A DNA stretch of 64,000 nt from positions 34,504,991 through 34,568,990 of the forward strand of contig CM023535.1 of NCBI GenBank assembly GCA_013350335.1, written 5' to 3'. Every line of letters starts with the position of its first letter. Within the stretch, counting starts at the first letter, position 1. Position numbers and translations under genes: made by a program. The notes under the pieces are model-generated. The model was not told the origin of the DNA and made no database searches. It saw nothing but the letters and a program-made list of their open reading frames with translations. Positions 32,996 to 45,148 of this stretch are shown here, piece after piece. This stretch comes from Chimonanthus salicifolius (taxonomy: Eukaryota; Streptophyta; Magnoliopsida; Laurales; Calycanthaceae).

Positions 32996-34005
32996 AATAT
33001 TTTGTGATTGTGTGATGGCTGATGGGTGGGACTCATGACATATGGCACACATGGCATGGCATTGTATCAGCATGATTATGATCTCTATTATCATGCAATG
33101 TTTCTGGTTTTATCTGTATGATTTGATTTCTATTATCATACACTGTTTTGGATACAATGCTTTACAAGTATGGTATGATATATTATATTTGGATTTTTGG
33201 TACTAACCCATGTGTTTGACCCTAATTGGAATACCTACTGGGTGCATTGTCTAACACCCTACCTCTATCTTAGACACATGGAATGGACTGAACGAGGATG
33301 TGATCGGAGCCAAGCTTAGAAGCTTGGATGATTAAGTTGCATTTTGTTTAAGTTATTCATGGACTATGTATTTGAATAGCTAGCATTCGGGAATGTAATA
33401 ACTTAGATTATTTGTTATGGTTTGAATGCTAACTTGGATATGTTAACTTAAGATATTTATGATTAAGTGATGTACATCCTTGCTATCTAAAATGGAATAG
33501 GATTGTTATCCTATTGTAATTCTGCAACTTTGATTTTATTCCGCATGTTTAACTTGAGTACGTGTGAACTGTTTTAGTGGACTTGGTCTACGCACACGTA
33601 TGGTTGGCCAGTTAAGGGTCGGGCTTTGGAAGCTCGGACTTAGCTCGCGTCGTGGCATCCCTCTCTCTCACTCTTTTATTCAAAGAAAAAAATAGACTCT
33701 GATTTTCAGGAAAGCGAGTGAAAAAGGGCGGGGCGTTACAGTTCTGGATAATGAGTTTCTAAACTATAAACTACTGTCAACATATCTTTGCCCCAGGCTG
33801 AGCCTCTCGTATGGATCGACCTATCGGTGCCATTACTGTCGACCCATCGGCATTTCCAACATGTCAACTACGAAGTAATCATGCCATTGGGAGTGCATTT
33901 AATGTGCAACGGTCGGGTGGTTGAACGGTAATAAATATGACACCGACCCATCAGTGCCACCGACCTTTCGGTCCAAGACAGTTAGAAAGACCGTTAAGAC
34001 TTCTC

Positions 34006-34013
34006 TATAAATA
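34006..34013 (+). promoter_or_regulatory. TATA box of copia C LTR
   Basis: TATAAATA in CTCTATAAATATGAGTG, identical in context to 23604-23611. It lies about 780 bp before the LTR end. Confidence 0.65.
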
Positions 34014-34791
34014 TGAGTGTTGGGTGATCCTTTTACTATCTCTCTTGAGCTGAAAAAAGTTATACACTTTAAGAAACGATCAACACTCTTATGAGAAAGA
34101 GAGGAGGAAAGAAAACCCTTTATCAACCAATCTATTGATTGAGTTTGTCAGCGAGTAAAAGAGGAAGAAAAGAACTAATCTAGGAAAGCTTTGGTTCAAC
34201 CAAGTTTCCTTGCCATCCTGAGTTAGTGATTGTTATACGACGGATACAAGGAGGAGTGCCGGCACTCAGTGGGTGGAATCTTCAAGAAGCACACATCATC
34301 TAGAAAGAGCGTTAATGCAAGTGCTTCTTGGTTTTATTTTATTTTAAAACCTTTCACACGAAAGTGGATTAAGGAGGATTTGGTCCAAAACCACTTTAAA
34401 AAACTCTACAGCATCACTTTGGCACAGTGGTGGGTGGAATTCCCAGCTGATTGAGTGATGTGGAATTCCTACTCTAATTGTGAGGGTGTAAGTCCCCACA
34501 TAGTGAATTTTTAGATAGCTCAAGGTTAAGCGAGTACTAACATTGGATGTAGGTTGGGCAAACGAACCACTTTATATCTTGTGTCCTTTTGTTTGTGGTG
34601 TTAGAGTTATTTTCTTGTGTGGATTGTTTAATCACATTTGGTAACACACACTCACTTGATTGGTATATCTGTTGCACTTAATTAATCAATCAATATAATT
34701 TTAAAAAGGACCAACAATATTAGATTGACCTATTCACCCACCCCCCTTTAGGGTAAATCGTGCTGTTCTAGCTCCCAAGGGAACTTTCAAT

Positions 34792-34803
34792 TGGCATCAA
34801 AGC
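34792..34803 (+). promoter_or_regulatory. Primer-binding site of copia C
   Basis: TGGCATCAAAGC matches the initiator tRNA-Met site TGGTATCAGAGC with two changes, directly after the LTR end. Confidence 0.8.
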
Positions 34804-35844
34804 TTAGTGCTTGTTACAAGGATTTAACCATCTGAGTATATCCAAGCTAGAACACTATGGGAGACAGTCATGCAATATCCAAACCGCCATACTTTGGTGG
34901 AACAAACTATGCCACATGGAATGTCAAAATGAGAAGTTTTTTTGTTTCCATAGACTCATCAGTATGGAATAGTGTAAAGATTGGGTGGCAAGAATCGATG
35001 GAAGAATAAATGGTAGCATCCGCCACAATCGTGTTGCTGACACCCAAACCTTTTTCCTCTTGGAGCCTCACTAAGAAAGCTGCTCAGACAGTTGATGGGA
35101 AAGCCATGAATGCCCTTAATTGTACAGTTTCTGACACTGAATATGTAACGCCCGCCCCATTTTCACCAAAATCAGAGTCTAATTTTTTTTTTTTTTGAAA
35201 TAAAAGTGACACCGGGCGCGGACGTCACGACGCGAGTTAAGTCCGAGCTTCTAAAGCCCGGCCCTTAACTGGCCAACCCCACACGTGAGCGGAACGAAGT
35301 CCACGAGAACGGTTCACACGTAGGAAGTAAGCTCGCGGAATGTAATTATATGCGGAACATTATAATAGAAACTAACCTACTAGTTTTTAGATAGAAGGGA
35401 AGATACATCATTAAATTACTAAAATCCCTCATAATCATAACGTCCAAAATCAAATCCAAACCATGGCAAGAAATCTGAAATTATTACATGCTGACAAGCT
35501 AAGCTACTTAAATTACAATCTTCCAAAATAAAACTTAAATGAACTAAGTAGCCGCTTTCCCATGCTCCTACGCTTGGCTCCCGTCGCGTCCACCGTTTCC
35601 ACCGTCCCCTGCGTCATCAGCTAGGGTAGAAGTAGGGCGTTAGACAACGCGCCCAGTAGGACTCCGAGTAGGGCTAGCACATGGATTAGTGATAACAGCA
35701 TACAGATAACAATATAATAAAACCCATAAAATGAATGTCATGCCATGGGTGCCTATGTCATGTGTCCCACCCATCATCCATGACATCAAACAATGTCATA
35801 TCCCCCTTGACGGCAAGGCCTCGTCAAGGTGTCCCATGTTTGCT

Positions 35845-35945
35845 TCTCGGTCGCCCCGACGGAGCACGGACTCCGGTTATAGCACCTCAGGCTATCCCCA
35901 TGTTTGTTCTCGGTCGCCCCGACGAAGCATGGACTCCGGTTCCTT
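35845..35945 (-). repeat. CACTCCGTCGGGGCG minisatellite, 2 copies
   Basis: Plus-direction units CTCGGTCGCCCCGACG(G/A)AGCA, GGACTCCGGTT, preceded by the CTTGACGGC...CTCGTCAAGG hairpin. Same slot as in the other LTRs. Confidence 0.8.
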
Positions 35946-36581
35946 TATTTTCCCGCCCATGCCATGCATGAGATGTAAGTGCATTATGCTATGTAGTATA
36001 TATATAATTCATATCCTTAATATATATAATCCATAACATTGAAATATAATCCATAGTATTTAAAATATCATCCATAGCATTAAGTTATAATCCATAGCAT
36101 TTAAAAATATCATCCATAGCATTTAGAACCCATCTTAAAATAAATCATATAATTACCGAAATAAAACAAGGAAACCATCACATACACATAATCCACGGCT
36201 TATAAAAAGGTAGGAATCCTACCGAATACCGGTTAGCGTCCCTTCACGTTTTCGTTCGATAATCCGGTCGCCGATCGCGTACAGTTTGCGATGTCCCGAT
36301 ACCTTATTATACATTTACCAAATTAGTCCATATTTTATCCATGATTAAGTCCCTAACTGATTACAAACTTAGATCAATTAATGATCCCTAATCATGTTAC
36401 AAGATCATAAAAAATCAGCCCTTAACTTAGCCTCATTTCCATTGATTTAAACACATGCATAATTCCAAATTTTAGCCTATTAAACCTTCTAATTTCTGAG
36501 CCTAAAACGCAGCAACCCTAAGCTTCATTTAATCACTCATAAGATCTTTTTAATGCACCCAAGTCCATGTCTAACCTACAT

Positions 36582-37505
36582 GGGGTTCGGCCATGTACCA
36601 TGGCCGAACCCATGGTTCTTCATTGTGGCCAATAATTACGGTTTTGCCACTACACTTCCATGGTTTAATATTTCCTCCATCCATGTACATTTTTGTCCAT
36701 AATTCATCCATATACTTAGCCCCATTAATGATTCATTGATCATGACATAACATCCCTAAAATCAGCCACTTAATTTAACTAAATTTCCAATCATCTAATC
36801 CCATACATAATTCCATTTTTAGCCCATAACATGACCTACAAATGGGTCATGGGTTCGGCCATACGCCATGGCCGAACCCATGATGCCTTTTTCCAATTTT
36901 TCTTGGGTCCATTTTATCTCATTTGGTCCTACCATAAATGAATTTAAATCATACATTTAAATCATCCTTCCTTAATCATCATGAGGTACATTTTTGTCCA
37001 TCAATTCAACCATTATTCCCATTTATTTTCCATAGTTTCAAAACATCAAATTCCTCAAAGTCTCCCCATGGGGTTCAGCCATGTACCATGGCCGAGCACA
37101 TGGTCCATAGTTTTTATTTAAAAAAACTCATTTCCACTCATTTAAAACTTTGTTTAAAATACTTAAAAAAAATCCATTTAATTACCATTAACCTTCTCCA
37201 TTAATTTCCATATTTTTATAACCATAAAATACATCATTTCATCGCCATAGGGTTCGGCCATACACCATGGCCGAACCCATGGTTCATGATTCACCATTTT
37301 CCTATGCCTCTTGAGGCCATAAAATCATTCACACACTCCATGATTTTTCCTCATTTAAACCCCTTTAAATTTTTCCAATATTTAATCATTTATAACCCTA
37401 AAAATCATAATCATTCTCCATGGCTTTAAACCTTAAAACCCTAATTAAATTCATCAACCATTTACCATGGGGTTCGGCCATACTACATGGCCGAACCCTA
37501 TGGTC
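36582..37505 (-). repeat. Palindrome array GGTTCGGCCAT, 5 copies
   Basis: Copies near 36582, 36855, 37073, 37250 and 37470, of the form GGTTCGGCCAT(GTACC)ATGGCCGAACCC. One is mutated (GGTTCAGCCAT...ATGGCCGAGC). They lie between the predicted donor (37750) and acceptor on the minus strand. Confidence 0.85.
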
Positions 37506-38507
37506 CATCAATCCATTCCAAAACCCATACTTCCATGCTTAATCCATTTAATTACATAACCTCCTTACTCCTTTTATTTATTTTTCCTAATATATCTCTC
37601 CCATTTCATCCATTTCTCATCTTATCATTGGATGGACCTTAGATCTAAGGCCCATAACATTTGTAGCCACCATTCATTCTAAGAAATGGATTCCATAAAC
37701 ACATCTTATCCTTTTTAAAAAATATAAATTCTTGTTTAAGAATTTCTTACCACACCGACGACTCCTCCGGCCTTTCTTTCTCCTTTTGATTTCCTTAGCC
37801 CTTTCTCTTCTTCTTCTCCTTGTTGTTCGGCCACTATGTGCTTGATCAAAATGGAGTCTCCAAGGGTAGGGTTAGATTTTGAAAGAGGGAGAGGGGAGGA
37901 GGGGATGAAAAATTATCTCATACTTGGGTCTTGGGGTGGTGGGGCCAAGCCTAGTTTTTTCCTTCTTTTCTTCTAAGTTCCTTCTTCTTTCTTGGTGTTT
38001 TCCTTGGGAGAGAGAGAAAGGACGGTTTTGGGAGAGGGAATGAAGAGATGGAGATGAGATGAGACTCTAGACCCATTCCCATCTCATCTTGGTGGCTTGG
38101 GCCTCCATCATTCCATTTGACCAACCAACATGGGTAAGTATGGCTTGCTTGTCCTTGGTGGTGGTGGTTGGGATGAAACCACCACCATGCCAACGGTTTT
38201 GGGTCTTTAAGGTGGGTGGTTTGGTCTTCCCATCAAGTCCATTGACCACCATCATGGAGAGGGGTATGGGCTCTCATGCCTTTGGTGGTGGTGGTTGGGA
38301 TGAAACCACCCCACATGCCAACGGTTTTGTGTGTGTTTGAATGAGTGGTTTGGGTGGTTTCAATGAGATGAAACCACCGCCTTTGACTCATTTGACTAAC
38401 CTAAGTATTTAATTAATTCATTTGATTAATTTGATACTTTAATTTAGGTCCCTTAATTACATCATTTAATTCCATCTAATCTCCTTAATTCTTCTCCATG
38501 AATCCAC

Positions 38508-38990
38508 CCATGGTTGACCGAGTCAACCATGGTGGTCGGCCCCACCAATTCTTAGCCCACCCGCCACCTCTCTTGATGAGGTGGAGGTGAGTCCCACTCG
38601 ATCATGTCCCTTGGTCTAATCAAGATTAAACTTAGATAATTTACATTAATTAAATCAACTTTATTCACTTGGGTCCTCCTTAATTCCCTTTGACTTATCC
38701 ATGGTTGACCAAGTCAACCATGATGGTCGGCCCCACCTATGCCTTGGTCTACCCGCCACCTCACTTGATGAGGTGGAGGTGGGCCCCATTCGGCCATGTC
38801 ACTTAAACCCCATTAATCTTAACTTAGATGATTTAAAATAATTTAATCAACTTAATCTACTTTAATTCTCCTTAGTCCCTTTAACTTATCCATGGTTGAC
38901 CAAGTCAACCATGATGGTCGGCCCCACCTTTTCCTTGGTCCACACGCCACCTCACTTGGTGAGGTGGAGGTGGGCCCCACTTGGTTATGC
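38508..38990 (-). repeat. 190-bp tandem repeat in U3, about 2.6 copies
   Basis: Units starting at 38508, 38698 and 38888 each contain CCATGGTTGACCAAGTCAAC, GGTCGGCCCCACC, then CCGCCACCTC...TGATGAGGTGGAGGTG. Two palindromes per unit: TTGACCAAGTCAA and CCACCTC...GAGGTGG. TTGACC is a W-box-like motif. A two-unit relative is at 44522-44775. Confidence 0.85.
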
Positions 38991-39543
38991 CATCTTAATC
39001 ATCTCATCATTAACTTAGGTGGTTTAATTCCAATTCAACCCATTCCAATCAATTGGGTCACCATTGGGCCTATGGCCCAATCAAATTATTTTCTACCATT
39101 TATCTTAGAGCTTGAATCATTTTGACCCATTGGGTCCCAAATGGTTATCGGGCCCTCTTTGACCATTATTGACCCCTTAAATGAATTACATCCAATCCAT
39201 GGTCCATTGGACCATACTTGGGCCTTTGCCCCAAAATTTGATCCATTTAACATCCATAACATCAAAATTCCAATTTTTCCATTATTAAAATAAATAAATG
39301 CCATATATATGTTGATTTAAAAATTCGGGCTATTACAGAATATAGGGGAGTTACGACCTGTAAAACTGCTAAGGAAGCATGAGAAGTTCTTGAGAGAATC
39401 CATGAAGACACTTCAATAATCCAAAGGTCCAAACTTCAAATCCTCCAGAATCAGTTTGATACTCTTAAGATGAGGGAGGATGAAATCTTCATGTATTTCT
39501 ATTCCAAGATAAGCGACATTGTAAATCAGATGTACCTTTAGGG

Positions 39544-40754
39544 GTGTAACGTCCCGCCTTGAAACAGTCAAGGGAGGAGACATGGACGTCCTTAGACCAC
39601 CCAGGGGAGAGTCTCCACGATTGGGACTCAGAAGGAGGAGCAGATGATGAATATGGTGATGGAAGGTACCCTTACTCTCTTCAGTCTTTTAGCACGAGTG
39701 CTTTTTGATACCGGGCCTTCGTATTCCTTTATTTCTAGAGCTTGTTGTGATAGATTGGATTTGAAACCAGTAGAAGTAGCTAACCGACTAATGGTAATAT
39801 CACCTTTAGGAAAGAAAGCTTTGGTAAACCAAAAAATGTGGATCGTGCATTTTAAGAATTAGCGATGTAGAGTTGTCCTATGATTTTTTGGTTTTAGAAA
39901 TGACGGACTTTGACATCATCCATGGCATGGACCGGTTGTCAGTTTTCAATATTTTGATCGACTATTCTCAGAGGAGAATTTTTGGGGTCTCTTCAACCAA
40001 TGAAAGGTTTAGGGAGAAGTTGGTACCCTATGAGAAGATGAGTGTCACTTTCTGTGGCCTTAGGGCATATCCCGGTAGTATGGTGGCAATCATGGATTGG
40101 GAAGATGTAGGTGGTGTAGGGTCTATTGCTCCTCGAGTGGTGTGTGAGTTTATGGATGTGTTTCCTGACCAGTTAGTTGGGTTACCTCCATGTTGAGATA
40201 GAGTTTGTTGTATACCTATAGCCAGGAACATCTCTTATTTCCATGGAACTTTATCGGATGGCGCTGGCTGAACATAGAGAGCTAGCTATCTATGCATAGC
40301 CAGAGGCTCCCATCGTGCTTCTTCGAGCCGAGGTTGTAGCCACGTGCGTCGATCCAGGGAATCTCTACGACCACGAACCGTACGGAGGATAGGCTGGCGA
40401 TCCGATGGTGGAAATCTCCAACTAACATAGCTGATGCCCCCCAGGTACCTACGTAGTGTAGTGTCGGTCGCACATTCAACATAGCGTTCGGACTCATGTG
40501 CCTTCCAGAACCAGGAGGCAACGCGCAGCCCTATGTTGTAAGGTTGAAAAGGGAGCCGCAACGCGACGCTTGTGCGTATTTGGTGCTTGTGGAGCACCTC
40601 TTAGGAGTATCAGCCAAAGAAGAATGAAGGAGGCTAGCGCAGGTAGAAGAGCTTCTTAGACTCGGTTTTATCCGTCAGAGCAACTCGCCATGGGGTGCAC
40701 CTGCTCTCTTTGTGAAAAAGAAAGATGGATCGATGAGAATGTGTACAGATTTAT
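39544..40754 (+). pseudogene. Gypsy element B: protease and RT start
   Basis: After a stub TGTAACGTCCCGCC (39548), the frame gives MVMEGTLTLFSLLARVLFDT and GPSYSFISRACCDRLDL, the gypsy protease with DTG as active site, then SYDFLVLEMTDFDIIHGMD and CEFMDVFPDQLVGLPP. After HRE a GC-rich insert (about 40285-40615) interrupts. RT then starts: [33 protein letters not shown]. It is cut at 40755 by a solo LTR. Several stops are present. No 5' LTR, primer site or complete gag of B is in the window; copia C gag abuts directly. Confidence 0.85.
40285..40615. other. GC-rich 331-bp insert in element B
   Basis: Inserted between LAEHREL and the RT linker. Visibly richer in G+C and CpG (for example CTACGACCACGAACCGTACG) than the surroundings. 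The minus strand is open for 103 codons (40286-40597: HESERYVECATDTTLRRYLG, GISYVSWRFPPSDRQ), with no stop. I do not recognise it. Organellar DNA or a captured gene exon is possible. No clear target duplication. Confidence 0.55.
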
Positions 40755-41442
40755 TGTAACGCCCGGCCCTTTTTCACCCGTTTTCCGATAATCAGAGTCT
40801 ATTTTTTTTTAATAGAAGAGTGAGAGAGGGCGCGGACGCCACGACGCGAGTTAAGTCCGAGCTTCTAAAGCCCGGCCCTTAACTGGCCAACCCCACGCGT
40901 GCGCGGAGCTAAGTCCACGAGAACGGTTCACGCGTAGGAAGTAAGCTCGCGGATTATAATTATTGCGGAACATGATAATAGAGTCTATCCTACCGGTTTT
41001 TAGATAGAAGGGAAGATACAACATTGAATTACCAAACTGCCCCTATGTTCATATTTATATCACAAAATGTAATCGTCCATAAGTAACGTCCAAACCATCG
41101 CAAGAAATGTAAACTTATACAACCCGACAAGCTAAGTTACATTAAAATTACATCTCCAAAGTGTAAACGTAAATAAACTAAGACTGCGCTGCCCAAGCTC
41201 CTAAGCTTGGCTCCTGTCATGTCCATCGCTTCCGCTATCCCCTGCGTCATCAGCTAGGGTAGAAGTATGGCGTTAGTCAAAGCGCCCAGTAGGACTCCGA
41301 GTAGGGCTAGCACATGGATTAGTGATAACACATATACCGATAAAATACCATATAACAAAATAAGCATATGATGAATGTTATGCCATGGGTGCCTATGTCA
41401 TGTGTCCCACCCATCATCCGTATGATCATACAATGTATTATC

Positions 41443-41615
41443 CCCATGTTTGCTTCTCGGTCGCCCCGACGGAGCATGGACTCCGGTTATAGCCCTCAGG
41501 CTATCCCCATGTCTGATTCTCGGTCGCCTCGACGGAGCATGGACTCCGGTTATAGCCCTCAGGCTATCCCCATGTCTGATTCTCGGTCGCCCCGACGGAG
41601 CATGGACTCCGGTTT
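41443..41615 (-). repeat. CACTCCGTCGGGGCG minisatellite, 3 copies of 65 bp
   Basis: Three nearly identical units TTCTCGGTCGCC(C/T)CGACGGAG, CATGGACTCCGGTTATAGCC, CTCAGGCTATCCCCATGT. The near-identity suggests recent expansion. All overlapping short frames are repeat artefacts. Confidence 0.9.
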
Positions 41616-42212
41616 GTTTATTTTTTCCTGCCCATACCATGCATGAGATGTAGTGCATTATGCTATGTAATATATATGTAATCCATATACTCAACATATC
41701 ATACATAGCCATATAATGCATAATATTAAAATATAATTCATATGATTCATAACTTAAAACTCATCATAAGATAAATCATAATCATAAATCTATCATAAGC
41801 CAAATCAAAATAATTTAAAATACCATCACATATCCATCGCTTACAAAAAGGTAGGAATCCTACCGAATACCGTGTCGCGTTCCGTTACGTTTTCCGCTCG
41901 TTAATCCGGTTGCCGATCGCGTACCGTTTGCGACGTCCGATACCTTATTACATTTACCGAATTACTCCATACGTTATCCATGATTGAGTTCCTAACTAAT
42001 CATAACCCTAGATCCATTCAATGATCTTTAAATACATTATAAGTTTATCGAAAATCGGCCCTTAACTTAGCCCATTATCCATTGGTTTAAATCACATAGA
42101 TAAATCCGATTTTGACCATTTCGAATATTCAAATGGGCGAGCCTAAAACGCAGCATCTACACATTCCTTTTCGTCATTCATATTGCATCGAATTTTACTT
42201 CTAATCCACATA

Positions 42213-43550
42213 GGGTTCGGCCATGGTACATGGCCGAACCCATGGTTCTTCAAAGTGGCTATAAATTACGGCTTTGCCACTCCTCTTTCATGTACATTTT
42301 GAATTCGTATTTGCCCCATAAACTTGGGCCCATTTGTGATTCCCTAACCATGACATCATGTACCTAAAATCAGCCACTTATCCAATTAATTTTGCAAAAC
42401 ATTTAGTCCCATATATTATTCCATATTTGGCCGTCAAGGTGGCCCACAAAGGAATCATGGGTTCGGCCATATACCATGGCCGAACCCATGGTACCCTATC
42501 TTCATTTTCTTGGGTCCATTTTACTCCTTTTAATCCAATCTCCAATGAATTTAAATTTATCCATTCAAGTCTCCATTTTCATCCCATTTAAAACATCACA
42601 TACTTACTCATAAATCCATTTAAATTTATCATCTCTTTCCATCATTTTCCATTCCTTTTACCTTCATTAAAAACAAATCACCAAATTATCACCATAGGGT
42701 TCGGCCATACACCATGGTCGAACCCATGGCTCATGGCTCACCTTCATGGGTGCTATTTAAGCCCATTATTTTGTCCCAAAAATAATTCATTTTAAAATCA
42801 CTTACCTTCATTCCTTTTGGCCCTTTAAAACCATATCATACACTTTGATCACCTCTTTTCAATCAACACTAACTACACTTAAAGTCTATTAAGATCACCA
42901 ACATTTCCTCATGATTTTCTCATTTTAACAATCCTTTAAAATCACCCATTTTTAATCATTTGAAACCTAACTTTCATTAACTACTCTCCATACTTCCATT
43001 CTTATAAAACACAAAAATTCAAAATCACTAACCATGGGGTTCGGCCACCTTGTATGGCCGAACCCTATAGTCCATGATTTCCTAAAAATGTCATGCCTCC
43101 ATCATTTTTGAGGTTACTTGAAATCATTTACATATCTCATAATTTTTCTTATTTAAATACTGCTTTTAAAAAAATCATCAACTTCTAATCATTTTAAAAC
43201 CTTAACATCATTAACCATTCTCCATAATTTTTAAACCTTTCCATCTTAATAAATTCATCACCATTTACCATGGGGTTCGGCCATGCTACATGACCGAACC
43301 CTATGGTCCATTCAATCATTAAAAATTCCATACTCTCCATGCTTCCATTCTTATAAAACACTAAAATTTCATCCATGGATTCCATCATAAAATATTTTCC
43401 AAAAGTTGCCTACATTTACCCCTTTAAACCCTTGAAATCCTAAACCATTCTCCATCTTTTTATTCTTATAAAAACCCTAACTAAAATGCATTCATCATCT
43501 AATCACCCACCATGGGGTTCGGCCATGCTACATGGCCGAACCTTATGGTT
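42213..43550 (-). repeat. Palindrome array GGTTCGGCCAT, 6 copies
   Basis: Copies near 42213, 42458, 42696, 43040, 43275 and 43513. Arms GGTTCGGCCA(T/C) and TGGCCGAACC; single changes in two (ATGGTCGAACC, ATGACCGAACC). All are inside the predicted intron. Confidence 0.85.
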
Positions 43551-45148
43551 CACAATTCTTCCAATTTTTATACAATCCCATGCTTAAAAATTTGAATATA
43601 AAGCATCCCTAATCCATTTCTTAGCCTTCCATTTGATGGATTTTAGATCCATTCCATAGCCTAAAATAATTTGGCCACCATCATATGGCAAGGATGGATT
43701 CCAAAACTTAAACCCTAAATAATAAATTTCTTGTTTAGAACATACTTACGATCCGACGACTCCTCCGGTCTTTGTCGCTCCCGTCAACTTCCTTGGCCTC
43801 TTTTCTCCTTCCTCTCCTTGTTTGATCGGCTAGATGAGCTTGATCAATGGTGGGACATGCTTGGATCGGCTAAGGTAGAGTTAGGTTTGGGAGGGGGGAA
43901 GAGGGGATGATGATGAAAAACAAGATCTAAGCCTTTGATCTTGAGGGGATGGACCAAGACTTGTTCTCTTCTTCTCTTTTCTTCTCTTCTTCTTCTAAGT
44001 TCTCTTCTCTTTTCTTTTGGCAAGGTGGAGAGACGTTTTTTTCTTGGTGTGTGAGGTGAAGAGGGAGAGAGAGGAATGAGATCAAAAGTTCACCTCCTTT
44101 GGTTGACCCAACCATACTCCATCATCATCATTCCCCCCACCAACCCAAGTATGGCCTCCCTTGACCTTGGTGGTGGTGGTTGAGACCAAACCACCACCAA
44201 GCCAACGATTTTGGTCTTTGCACATGGGTGGTTTGAGTCTTCCAACCTTGACCATTTGACCCACTCATGGCTAGGTATGGGTCACCATGTTTGGAGTGGT
44301 GGTGGTTGGGATAAAACCACCACCCTAAGTCCATGGTAATTTTGTGTTTTTTTCTTAGGTGGTTTGTGTTTCTTAGAGTGGTTTTGGTCTAGATAAAACC
44401 ATCATTTGACTTCTTCCATTGACCCAAAGTTGACCAATCTAATTAGTTTAATTAATTGGATCCTTTTGGTTAATTAATTCTTATCTAATTTAATTTCATT
44501 AATTTATTTCTCTAAGAAATCCACCCATGGTTGACCAAGTCAACCATGGTGGACGGCCCCCACCTATACCTGCCCCACCCGCCACCTCACCTGATGAGGT
44601 GGAGGTGGGCCCCACTTGGCTATGTTATTGATTTTAACTTAAATCCTTTTACAATAATTTTAATCAATTTAATTCACCTTAGTCCACCTTAGTCCTCTCA
44701 ATTTATCCATGGTTGGCCCCACTTTTTCCTTGGTCCACACGTCACCTCAATTGGTGAGGTGGAGGTGGGCCCCATTTGGTCATACCATTTCATTTCATTA
44801 CTAACTTAAGGGTTTTAATTCCAAATCACCCTTTTTAAATTAATTGGCCCACCATTGGGCCCACGGCCCAACGGATTATTTTCTACCCCTTTACCTTAGG
44901 GTTTGGACCAATTTTGATCCATTGGGTCCCACATGGTGATCGGGCCCACTTTGACTCAAATTGACTATCTTTGACCCAATTACTTCTCATTGACCCATTA
45001 AATGGATTTCATCCCATTTGTGGCCCAATTGGCCATTCTTGGACCCTTGTCCCAACTTTTGATCCATTTGGTATTCTATCATGTCAAAATTCAATTTAAA
45101 ATCAATAAATGCCAAATATATATTGATTCGAAAATTTGGGCTATTACA

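Larger units (their letters stand above)
30607..33740 (+). mobile_element. Plus-strand gypsy solo LTR, target duplication GTTCT
   Basis: TGTAACACCCTGG to GGGCGGGGCGTTACA, 3134 bp, flanked by GTTCT at 30602-30606 and 33741-33745. It belongs to the main family: donor ATCG|GTAAGT at 31836, palindromes near 32033, 32218 and 32397, CACTCCG minisatellite 32763-32995, GGGTGCATTGTCTAACACCC hairpin, acceptor CTATCTTAG ending 33273, and U5 end CTTAGCTCGCGTCGTG. U3 contains four diverged copies of an ACACGTTGGA...GAGTTTCATCTCATGGG block (31065-31475). Confidence 0.95.
30012..34789 (+). repeat. 5' LTR of copia element C, split by a gypsy solo LTR
   Basis: Starts TGTTAGTGCCC and ends GGGAACTTTCA three bases before a primer site. 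With the insert 30607-33740 and one GTTCT removed it is about 1639 bp and aligns with the copia solo LTR at 22711-24726. U3 has CCGACCCATCGTAG/GACCTCTCGGTG inverted motifs on both sides of the insert (30350-30600, 33800-33970). No 3' partner LTR is in the window. Confidence 0.88.
35144..39337 (-). mobile_element. Minus-strand gypsy solo LTR, target duplication GAATA
   Basis: TGTAACGCCCGCCCC to CGGGCTATTACA, 4194 bp, flanked by GAATA at 35139-35143 and 39338-39342; removing it restores the copia gag frame. On the minus strand: U3 with three 190-bp repeats (38508-38990), a donor GTAAG at 37750 after CCGGAGGAGTCG, palindromes near 37470, 37250, 37073, 36855 and 36582, the CACTCCG repeat (35845-35945), and an acceptor near 35630. 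Confidence 0.95.
34857..39543 (+). pseudogene. gag: Copia Gag of element C, split by a solo LTR
   Basis: The start MGDSHAISKPPYFGGTNY, then ATWNVKMRSFFVSIDSSVW, is a copia gag N-terminus of the DUF4219/UBN2 kind. A stop at 35005-35007 is followed by a shifted frame with VDGKAMNALNCTVSD. The solo LTR 35144-39337 interrupts at EY. After it the frame resumes: TCKTAKEA, TGA in place of Trp, EVLERIHEDTS, QFDTLKMREDEIF and SKISDIVNQMY. It ends near 39543, where gypsy element B begins; the rest of copia C is absent. It has at least two stops and one frameshift, so it is dead. Confidence 0.85.
40755..45148 (-). mobile_element. Minus-strand gypsy solo LTR in RT of element B
   Basis: TGTAACGCCCGGCC to GGGCTATTACA, 4394 bp, the longest of the set. 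It interrupts RT between MCTD and YRRLNQ. The flanks TTTAT and TTACC are not identical, so the duplication is mutated or absent. On the minus strand: two TTGACC palindrome units in U3 (44522-44775), donor GTAAGTATG at 43749 after CCGGAGGAGTCGTCGG, palindromes near 43513, 43275, 43040, 42696, 42458 and 42213, and the CACTCCG minisatellite 41443-41615. Confidence 0.9.

Noticed and set aside
36938..37204. 88-codon open frame and similar frames in the minus-strand LTRs
   Set aside because: They cross palindromes and A/T spacers within an LTR and have no conserved protein sequence between copies.
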